From Petrosia ficiformis (taxonomy: Eukaryota; Porifera; Demospongiae; Haplosclerida; Petrosiidae), in assembly GCA_947044365.1 (NCBI GenBank), contig OX345643.1, forward strand, positions 3,250,501 through 3,314,500: a DNA stretch of 64,000 nucleotides, in the 5' to 3' direction. Under the pieces are notes generated by a model. The model worked only from the letters and a program-made list of their open reading frames with translations, was not told the origin of the DNA and did not search any database. Below, piece after piece: positions 23,701 to 35,700 of this stretch (the first letter of the stretch is position 1; each line of letters starts with the position of its first letter). A program made the position numbers and the translations under genes.

Positions 23701-26700
23701 GCTACTTTGGCTCTTACTTCTGTAAATCTAGGATCTGTGTGAAGATTAGTGTGAATGGTTGTGTCCATGGTGTAAATTACTAAAATTATCCTTTGCTAAT
23801 GAAGACTCTTTCACGCAGTGATACAAGTCTATTTCCCGATCTTCACACCTTCACTTCTCTGGATAAATCACCTTTACTCCAGACTAACCCTTTGCCAATT
23901 ATATGTCATCTGAATGCCTGCAGCCTATTAAACAAGATAAACGAGATTAGGACCCACTTGCAGACTGCCAAAATGCCAGTTATCCTTGGTATCTCAGAAA
24001 CATGGTTGACAACATAGTACGTACTTGATGGTGAATTAAGTGTACATATTAAACTTCACAATGTATAGGAAAGATCGTGAAAGAAGAGGGGGTGGTGTCT
24101 TCGTCTGTGTAAGTTCCTCTATGAGATCCCAGTGAAGGTTGAACCTTGAAGATGAAAGCATTAATTGAAGCAACTTAGATTGAATCATACCTGAAGAAAA
24201 CCTTTATTCTACTCTGTAACATATACCGTTCTCCAACATCTTTCCCCTTGCACTATTTGACAATCTAAGTTGTATGCTTGAGTCCTCCCTAGCTGAAGGT
24301 AAAGAAGTAGTGGTAATTAGAGACTTAAACTGCAACTTACTTAATCCACAGCACTGTCTAACGGAGGAGCTTTTCCTCTGTATGGAGGACTACAACCTCA
24401 GTCAAATTATTTCTGAACTAAGCGCAAGAATGAAGATCTAATTAATGATCTTCTTGAAGCTCCGTGGCAGGTGATGGATACCTTTGACTCAATAGATGAT
24501 AAGAGGAGCTACTGGAAATCTCTTTTCTTTAGTGTCCTAGACAAACATGCTCCTGTGGTTTCCGCTCGAAAGAAAAAAAAACAGATGCAAGCATAGATAA
24601 CCCCTAAGATTTTACAGCTTACGAGCACAAGAAACTACTATAAAAACAAGCATCAGAAATCTTCTAATGCAGCTGACTGGAAGTGTTGTAAGCAACTACT
24701 CCATCCGGGTGAAGTTAAAGCTAGTCAAAGAAGACTACTTCACTGAAGTATGTCTTTAGTTATCGAGAAATCCGAGGGAAGTGTGGAGTCACCTCAACAC
24801 CCACTTAGGAAGGAAAGTGAACAAGAGTGTCTCTACTACTGGTCATAATGGAAAGTCCTTGTTGGACACTGAAAGTATTGCTAGCACCTTTAACCACCAC
24901 TTCAACAACCTTCTTCGTGATCCACCTACAATAATTCTCCACCATCATCTAATGTAAGCCAATCTCTTCATCCTGTTAACAGCATCTTTAAATTTAAAAA
25001 CATAAAGGAAGATGATGTGCATAGCAAATTGGACACTGCTGACATAAATAAAGCCACTGGCCCAGATGGGATCTCAGCCTGGTTCCGAAAAATTTGTGCA
25101 ATGGCCATTTACCCCAGCATTAAATACTGCACTCTTCAGTGCCAGTCTGACTAGTGGTGTATTTCCAGAAGAATGAAAGAAAGTGAATTTAACCCCAGAG
25201 CATAAATCTGGTGACAAGTAGTTAGTGAGGAACTATTGCCCCATTTCTGTGTTAACTGTGATTGCAAAGGTATTTGAATCTCTAATTCATGACCAACTGT
25301 ATAATTACCTTGTCTTAAAATCCTTTCTGAATGAAGCTCATTTCCAACCCAATCACTCTACCCAGGATGTACTACTAAAAACTGTTGATGACTGGAAAAT
25401 TGCACTTGATGAAGGGAAGATAGTTGGAGCAGTCATGATAGAGCTTTGTGGGACCCCTCGCTTAACTGTTTCCATTTTGCAGCATACCCATTCACATTGT
25501 TCAGTTCCCTTAATAGCAGAGAGTGATTAATGCTATCAAAAGCTTTGCTCAAGTCTGTTCTCGGGCCACTTCTCTTCACACTATTTGTAAACAGTTACCT
25601 AATTTTGTAAAACATCCCTCCATAAATCTATATGCCAATGATACAACCATCCGCTACGTGTCACATAACATTCCAGCTGTTGTTAGTACTGCACTGTCTC
25701 AAGATCTTAATTTCATCTCTACGTGGATAGGAGAGAACAATCTGAGTATGAATGTCTCCAAAAGCTCTGTTAGTAGTGCTGAATAGAAAAACAAAGAAAG
25801 AAAGTGTTAGGGCATTGAAGTAAGCATAGATGGAGAAGTGACTAAGAAGCAAGATACTGTAAAGTATCTAGGAGTGATTGTGGATGATCAGCTAACATGG
25901 AAACACCACATTGCATATGTCAGGAAGAAATGCCTACGAGAAAGCTACTTTATACATCTTTAATTTTACCCTACATGGACTACTGCTCAGTGGTCTGGAA
26001 CAGCTGGTCTCGAACTCTCTACAACAATATCAAAAGAGTACAGAATTATGCCATAGACTAATTCTCAACAAACCACCCCTAACAAGAAGTGAACCTTTCA
26101 GACATTTCTTACACTGGTTCACTCTAAAAGATAGAAGAGAAAATCTACTCTAATACAGGTCCATCACTGCATCATTTTCAGGTTAGCTCCAGCTTATCTT
26201 TCCTCAAAGTTCCAAACAAACTCAAACCTTCAGAACTATACAGAGACAAGAGGTAGATATGGAAGAAAGTTTGATCTTAAACAGCCCAAGTCTAATTACT
26301 ATATCATTCACTTTTTTCATTTTATCAGTAAACACTAAGCACTGGGCATATACGGCAGTAGTCAAGTGAAGCATGAAAATCCTTATTAAATTATTAATCA
26401 CCCTGTCTACGTGTGTACCAGTGTGTATCTAGATGTGTTGTTGGCCCTTTTGAGTGGTCTCCAATTGCCACCTCAAACAAGCATTCTCTCTTCTGGTCTC
26501 TAGGCTTTGTTGTTGTTCAGGATTCTCCCTCTGCTTTCTCAAACCAGTACTTCCTCTAGTCTGTAGCCTGTGCTGCCGCTGTTCAGAGCTCTCCCAGTGT
26601 CTCCTCAAATTATCTGCTAGATTCCTGTGCATTTGTCTTTCAAGACGTTTATTCGTCTCCATTTTAATTTGCATGCAAAATAAGTATAGTATTAACACCA

Positions 26701-29700
26701 TGCCCATATTAAACAGACGTACATGTACATGTACCTACCTACCAGTTCAAAACTACTGTTTTGGCACCAATGACAAAAAAAACATGGTCAAAATTGCAGA
26801 GCTGCACTATATATAATGCATTTCTGTATTAACACAGTATTATACTGCAATTAAAAAGGGAATCATGGGAATTGTATGGTTTTTGGTTCCGCCATACCCC
26901 ATCATCTTAACAATCTTAAATCTATTTAGAATGTAGCTAGGAGGATTGAAAGGTCAATACAGTCATATCACATTTTTGATTAATACATGTATTTATAAAG
27001 AAAACAAATCTCACAATTCCTTAAGAAGCACAATCAATGTGTTACATAACTTCTTAGTGAGATAAGGACCAATCTGGGTTTCTTGATGGATTTGCTGATT
27101 TATTAACTGGAATGAAGTCTACATAATAGAGCAGCAAACAAAATCTTAATAACGTCATTACTATGAATGGCCACAGTAACACAAGAAAGTAACATAAATG
27201 GAAAACAAACAACTATAACATGCTGTTGGGTTTCAGCAACTATAGGCTTCTACTGGCATGAGAAAGTCAGCAAAGAAAAGTATTACTGATCATGAAAGAA
27301 TTCACAAGGACATGCTTCCTTCTAGATGGAAGGTAGAAAAGTTTGCAAAAATTCATTGGTGATTTAAGGAAAAGATTTGGATTTGTTTCAGCATTAAATT
27401 TAATTGTAAATAATACTTCAATCTCTCTACATGTATACCCACCAAGATTCCATACAAAATGTTTGTTAGCTGGGGGAAAAAGCTCAATTGTTTTATCTTT
27501 AGCCCACTCAATTCCTTGTTATCTTTTTGCTGACCTATGTCATCTTTCTTATTCTATATAGGTAATATACCACAACAATCTATAAGCATATAAATCAAAA
27601 ATCTTTAGTTTGGTATTAATATTAAAATTCTTTATGATTTTAGGAAACAAGCCTAGGGGAAGTCACAGGTTCCCCCATGCACGACACCCTGCTCACTATA
27701 CTGTACATATAATCTTACATACCAATCTTAATTTCTTCTCAGAGTGTAAAATTAGAGTGAAAATCTGATCCCAAACAATGTGTGCATCAACTACAAATAA
27801 CTGACTGATCTCTTCTGTGAATTCCAACACCATTCTCCTAAATATTATAAGACATGTTACTGCATTAAACTGAATTAAAAGCCAGACTTCATGATTAAGG
27901 GTTCTGCTCACAATGGTCAGCAGAGGCCGAGGACAAACAGTACTAATAATAAGTATTAATCATGAGCCACTATTTATGATGTGCATTTGTATGTCTGCCA
28001 AAATTGCCTAGATGAAGTAAAACATTTACTTGTACGGGTTATTCACTGCCATCTTCATATATACATGTAAACCTTTCAAAAAAGGATTCCAACTACCTAT
28101 GTATATACAAATGAGGGTTGTACCTACACTAGTATTGGTACTGTTATAAGCACTGGTATAGGCACCTATAGCCAATATTCTGGGAGGTATCTGGCAGGTA
28201 AAAATGGTGGCATATACTTGCATTTTTAACTTTTACATACTTACTTTAGGTTCTGTCCTCCTCTACACAGTACAAACTGCTTTGCTTTCGTCAGCAACAT
28301 TTGACACCATATCAAGCTCCTTCAGAGTAACCAGAGAGCAAGGCCATTTTCTAGCTCAAACACGTGATTATTATTATTTACAACCAATGAATTATTATTT
28401 AATAATTTAATTTTTTGGTGTAGTAGCAACGGTATCAGTATCTGGTTCTGCAGATACTCAAAGTTTACATATCAGTAACAGATGGAATCAGCTAGAAGTG
28501 GTATAGCTACAACATTAGTACAAACTTCTCGTTTTTCGTTTTTCAAACTGTGCTGCCACACAATTTCCTGGACAGAACCCTAATGCTGTAATGTACATTC
28601 ACACAAACACAAATAACACTTACACAGTGAAATTGAGAAGATCAGTGACTTCCTCACTCGATGTTAAACAAATTAAAGGAGGCTCAGGGATGACAACACT
28701 CCTAGTTTCTTCATTCTCTTTTTTCCCCTACAAATGAATGATTTTTGACAGCTAATGACCATAACATTTATGAACACAGAAAATATTTCACTTAAAATTT
28801 AGATTAACAACTAATACAACGATTTAAGTGTGCCTATTACAAAAATACGTACAACCTTATTAGCATACATTAAGATACCAATAAGGCTTTGTAATAATGA
28901 CTAAACTAATAAAATGAATGCGCTCATAGTGCAGAACCCTCGCCACAAGTGTGATTGGGAAACAAGAATGACTGCTGACAAGAAATAGACTATACTTGAT
29001 TGTAATAATGATTATTACACTGAGATTATAATTATTATATTTACATATATATGTGTGTTACATACAACTTACACTCCAGTCCTAGCAAGAGTCTGGTATA
29101 AGAAGCGCAGTGGTTATAAAACAGTTTTGTGGCTTCAATCACATGCATGAAATGAATAGGTGGAGCTAGAAATTCACAGTCATGGCAGAAAGCTTAAAGA
29201 GCCAGCTCAATGTTGTAGCAGCCACTACCTCAACTGCACTTAATTTCAAGCTGTGATTCGAAAGTGATAGCTTTCAAACAAAATGAGTTATGTTTCCATG
29301 TACTTATTTGCTATTACTAATGTGAATTGCTTATTAAATATGCATGCTTTCCTAAATTAGTTGACGTCATAATACTTGTAAAATCATGTCTTATAGTATG
29401 TCCCGCAGTTGTAAAGGGTATGTAGAATGCAAACAGCTGGTTATTCAATGTGTACATTTTTTTGGTTTATTATCATGCACTTATTTTTATGGCCCTTATG
29501 AATCCCCATGACTGCTTTCCCACGGGTTTGAACTCTGTGTATAATTTTGTTTGTGTCACCCACCTGACTATGAGTTGTATACATGTATACGTAGTTAAGA
29601 AAGTTGTGTCAACGGGGGATCACGTAAAAGAACATGCAGTTGAGCTACAAACCAGCAGAGTGATGCATGAAGAATGCAAAACTGCACTTTGTAAGCTCAT

Positions 29701-32700
29701 CACAGTGCATAAATCAAAATAAGCAGAAATAAAGTTTTGTATGGTTGTTGAAGGCAAAAATATGATGTTACGCAAAAAAAATGGTAGAAAGACAAAACTA
29801 ATATCATTGGATGCAGAATTTTCTGTAGAACAACATATGCAAAATCCTCTAAAATCCGATTCGGAGAAAATTTTTTATAACTTTTTAAAGTTTCTAGTAT
29901 TTCTTTCATAGGTGTTGTTAATTAGCACTTAATTGTATAAACAGCTGTGAAAGCACATGGTGATGTAAAGAGAAGCACATGGTGAGTTATCACACATCAG
30001 TGTTCAGTGTTAACTATGGCTGAAGGACACTATTCAGAAGTCAATTCATTTCAGAGAGGCTGCTGTGTAATATGTAAGCAAGGCTTTGAAGATGAAAATC
30101 CAGTTGCTGTCTCTAAAAAGGGTGTGTTGACTCTAATCAGCTTTAGTGAGAAACATGGAAGGGAGATTTCAGTACATATTTAAATAAGAGTATCAGGACA
30201 ACACTAAGTCTTATTAACAATGTTTTAGTGCATACAAAATGTCGTAGAAATTTGACTGACCAAAAGAGAGTCAACAGCAATGTGGATGCTGTTGAAGTTC
30301 CCCCTTCAAAAAGACTAAGGTCTAGTATTTCTCCATTTAATTGGAAAGAAGACTGTATGTTGTGTGGTAAATCTGCCGTAGTTAATACCCGTCATCCAGA
30401 TAGATCACGAGTACAAGCTGTGACAGCATTACCAATGCATGATAAGGTTCTTGAGTGTTGTCATAAAAGAGGAGACCTATGGGCATCTGAAGTTGAAACT
30501 CGAGTATATGGATGCATTGATCTAGTTGCGGCAGAGGCTGTTTATTGTTTTTCACGTTTTATGCTTAATAAAGGACTTGGTGGAATGACAAGCAATGTAG
30601 CATTGTAGCTCAAGGTAGACCTAAAGATCAAGCAATGCTACAATCTTTTGAAAATCTTTGCCTGTGGCTGGAAACAGAAGCTGATGCTGAAGTATACACA
30701 CTTTCTGAATTACAATGTAGATGCAAAGATGGAGGAATTTTCTGATGAATCTGGCGCGGTTTACTCAATCAAGAGACTGAAACAAAAGCTCCAGGAACAT
30801 TACGAGTTCATATTTTTTGCAGAAATTGAGGGCCAAGGTAACGTTGTTTGCTTTAGAAACATGGCAAACTTTATTATTAATGCAAAATGGTACTCAGACA
30901 AAAAAGATGACATACAAGCTGAAGCAGAACGTATAGTAATAGCTGCAGCAAAGATTATAAGAGCTGAAATCAAAGAAAGAGAATAAGAATCAAAATCTTA
31001 TCCAACCAGTGAAGACATAGTAGATATTGATCAAAGCAATAGGTGGGTACCACGACACCAACAAACACTCTTGAAAACCACTGTTCCATCAAAGCTGAAG
31101 CAGAACAGCATTGGACAGGCAATTGTACAGTCAGCTCGACATAGATCTGTTATTACTTGGCCTGGGTGTCGAGATGGACCATGTGTTTGGGTCAAAATGG
31201 CTCATAAATGAATTATCACGGCTTGGTTTCTCTATTGGTTATGACGAAGTCATGAAGTATAAGCAGTCCGTGATTCAAAATGAAAGTCTTGAAAACATAA
31301 TCACACAGTACATTCCTGGAACCTTTATTCAGTGGGTGGCAGATAATATAGATCATAGTGTAGCAATATTAGATGGACAAGGAACTTTTCATGGAATGGG
31401 AATCATAGCTGTTTCAACTTCCAAAGACAACAAACCTATCACCAAAAATTCACCAATGATTCTTAGAGAGCAACATACTAAGGCAGATGAGCTAGTAAAA
31501 GACTAAGGAGCGCCAATTATCCAATACGTAGGTCACCATGAGAATTCCTTATGCTCAATTATGTACAAGCCCATCCTTGAGATACAATTTCCACATAGTT
31601 TGCCTTCAGATTTATGTTCTAATCTGCTTTGGCACTTTGGATGGATTAGTGAAGCAGAAACACCAAGACTAAACTGGTCAGGTTTCATGCAGCATATATA
31701 GTCTGATGATCAGCATGTGAAACCCAAATCAGAAGTTCCCTTTTTGCCAATAGTTGATTTAAATCCATCAGATACAACTTGTATTTACTCAATTTTGATG
31801 TATATTCAAAGTCAGGCTCAAAAACTGAATATACAAACCCCTTGTATAACATTTGATCAACCATTGTGGTTCAAGACAGTAGAAATTTTCATTGAATATC
31901 GTTTGTAGACTTGGTGGATTTCATGTGATGAGCTTCATGGGTAGCATTGGTTCAATGACGAAGGGATCAGGACTGGAAGACGTTTTAGAAAGCATATATG
32001 GTCCGAATGCTGCCTCCTACATGATGTCAGGAAAAGCTGTTTCAAGAGCGTTGTGTGGTCATTTTTTTTTAGCAGAGGCTGCATTAGTAAACAAGTTAAT
32101 ACTGGCAGTTTTACCAGGTGAAAGCAATGGAAATGGTACTGGCGTACAGCAATATGAAATTGAATTAAACCATTGTTTTTCTAGTGATAATATGGAAGTT
32201 GACACTGAGCCAATACATACCAATGAAGTGGAGATAGCTGATCAATACAAACTTTGATGCTCATGAAGTTCAGCAGATTCATCATTTGTACAAAGAGGTT
32301 AAAGAAAAATTTATTCCAGTTTGCAATATTGCTGAATCAAAGGAACTACTGAAGTTGGAGAAGTGCTTACTTAAGTACAAAAAATTGCTGGCAGAGAATT
32401 CACAAACAGCAAAACTATGGTTACAGTACATTGAATATGTGGAAACTTTGGAGTTGTTTATTCGAGCTGAAAGAACAGGAAATTGGACCTTGCATCTAAT
32501 AGCTGTTGGAAGGATGATGAATTTGTTTGCTGCAACTGGTCATATTCACTACACCAAAAGATCTCGTTTCTACATGCAGCAGATGCTGGATTTACCAAAT
32601 GACTATCCTTGGCTATATCAATGCTTCATTGAACATGGATTTCATACTGTCCGTAGAAGCAGTAGATACTGGGCTGGTCTTTGGACAGATCTTACCGTTG

Positions 32701-35700
32701 AACAGGTTATGATGCGATCTATCAAGAGCCGTGGAGGACTAACAAGAGGAAGAGGATTAACAGAATCAGTCCGAATGCAACGAATTTACAGTATGCACAA
32801 GTGTGCCGGGGTACACGAGGCTATGACAACACTCAAAAATTTGAAGCACATGACAAGTGAGCAGCATATTGAACTGGGTTTTTCCAGAAGCAAGCGAGAT
32901 TTCCAGGACCTGAGCAAAATTCAGGAGTAGTTTCGTCAACATGAGCCATTTGATTTGAATGAGCCAAGACTGCATTCTTTGTCATCAGGTTTAACTGCTA
33001 ATGATGGTGATGGCATTAACTGTGATCAGACAGAGGTGGTTGGAGCTAAAATACAGAAAAGACTTGATAATGTGACAATTTTGGAAGCATCACTTAGAAG
33101 AGGTGAACAAGTTCAAGCATTAGACAATCTATATCCAGGCTTTAAAGTGGATAAACAGAGAGTTCATATCAACTCAACTTTGCTATTTTCTCGGCTTATT
33201 GCAATTTTACAAAGAGAGGACAACATGGCTCCATATTTTGATTTATGAGCTTACAACAGTCCCAACTTCTCTATTCAAGGACAATAGAATACGAAAACCT
33301 GTTAAGGCACAATTAGCTAAAGCCCTTACCAATTCAGTGCAACCTTCTGAAAGAAGTATGCAAACAATGCATGTTCTTGATGGTGGGGGCCTTCTTCATA
33401 GGGTTAAATGGGCAAAAAAGGCAACATATAAAAATGTAGCCAAGCAATATGTTAGATATGTACGTTCTAAGTACAGGCAGATCGCCATTGTTTTTTATGG
33501 CTATCAGCAGGGTCCTTCAATAACAGACCATGAACATCAAAGAAGAATTGGGAAAACATGTGCAGATATTCAACTCAAAAAATCCCTCAAGGCTCATAAT
33601 AACCAGGAGGCTTTTCTTTCAAATGAGAGGAATTAAAGTCAGTTCATTGTGTTGCTGACCCAATACTTAAAAGATGGTCAGATAGTTCACAATAGTACTG
33701 GAGATGCTGATACTATGATTGTCAAATGTGCCCTTGAATTTGCAATTAGAAGGAATGAGGTAAATGTAGTAGCTGACGACACTGATGTGCTTATCCTTTT
33801 GATTTATCATTGGAAGCCAAGTATGGCAGATGTCTACTTCCATTCAGAGGCAAAAACATCACAGAAGAAAGGTTTGGTGGTTTTCAAAATAAGTGATCTT
33901 ATTAGTAACATTGGGCAAGTAATAACAGCTAATATTCTGTTTCTTCATGCTTGGAGTGGTTGTGATACAACATCTGCAACATACGGTCATGGTAAAACAA
34001 CCTTGCTGAAGAAGATTAAAATTCTGCAGAATTGCAGCAAATATCATCGTCGATGTGTGATCCTGATGCAACAGCTGAACAATTTAGTGAAGCTGGTAAC
34101 CGCTTATTTGTTATTTTATATGGTGGCAAACAAGAAGACTCACTAAATAGACTCCGGTATGCTAAATTCATGGAGATGGTGTCATCAACCAACACATCTA
34201 TTGATCCTCAGAAGCTTCCACCTACCGAAAGAGCAGCATATTTTTACAGTTTGCATGTTCACTTACAAGTCATACTTTGGAAAAGACTTACAAATGCCGA
34301 CCTTGATCCAAAGCAGTGGGGTTGGAAACTCAATGGTATGCTACTAACACCAGTCATGACTGACAAAGAAGTGGCACCAGAAAGTCTTTTGAAGTTCAAT
34401 GTAAACTTTCATCAAGAAATCCATGAGGAAGTAACACTTGCTCGTGCCGCAAAAATGGACTAAAATGTGTAACCGCTTGTGTAACTATCCAATCCGGATA
34501 GTTCAGGTTAGAGGTGTACTGATGACTGATGACTGATGTTGCTTGAACCTGAAGTTAATGTGACATGTTGCATTGTAGCAGTGGCTCTGTCATGTGGGCC
34601 TGCTCTCGATAGACTCAGGTAAGTTTCAGGTAGTGGTCCTTTCTCTGAACAGAAAGAGAAGACCACTACTTGAAATAAGTCACATCAACTTCAGGTTCTA
34701 GCAACATCAGTACATCTCTAACCTGAGCTATCTGGATTGGGACTGAGTTACATGAACCATGTCTCCTGTAAAGTAGACTATATAATCAGAAGTTTTATTA
34801 TAATGCCAAACCCGTTGATGTCATCTTCATCAGTGGTACAAGTATGATTACATACATACAAATAACTCATCTACATGGACACACATTGTCTCACAATAGA
34901 TTACAGTAACCCTCCATCCACCTAAGTGGGCGAGGGTTCATAATACAGATTAATTCTAATACAAGTGCATAGTTATATCACTCACATGACATTTTATGAA
35001 ATGCTCACCAACACCAAGAAAATGGGTTAGCAAAAATGGTTCAATTGAAGAAGGGCCATCCACAAAGGATAAAAATGACACATCTGTAAATAAGAAATGT
35101 TGATAATACTTGATCTTCAAATTAATGGTGGAGGGTGAAGTCAGGGATTGATGATATTCAGTAGTCACGAAATTTTTTTAGGCTCTCTTTTCTCCCTCCC
35201 ATGTATCAGCAAGTGTCTGCATGGTGATGAGGCAGGTTACACTATTAACACATGATTTGCTGAACACATGTTGTACATGTAAGTTTAATCAACAAAAAGA
35301 TTTTACAAAATTAAGCCCATTTAATTAACCCACTTAATTAACTCATTTTCAGATACCTTTAAACAAATGAATGATCTCCTTTAAAAACACTGGGAAAAGC
35401 CTGCTCTTCAACTGAAGCAACTAGTAACAAAATCAAACATTAATTCAAAATAATATTAACAATCCTAGTCAGTGATTAGATGTGCAGGCCCCTTTGTGGT
35501 CTGCAGTATGTAAGCTCTGGCTTGGTTAAATAGGAGGGTTTAATTTATTAGGTGGGATATAAACTAGATTGTCATTAGGCACAACACACCAATCCTGTAC
35601 ATGGAACAACCACACTAACACCTTTCAGATTCAACCTTCGTTACCCACGATGAATTTGAGAAACAAAGGCCAGAATGGGAAAATATATGCCATACTTCAG

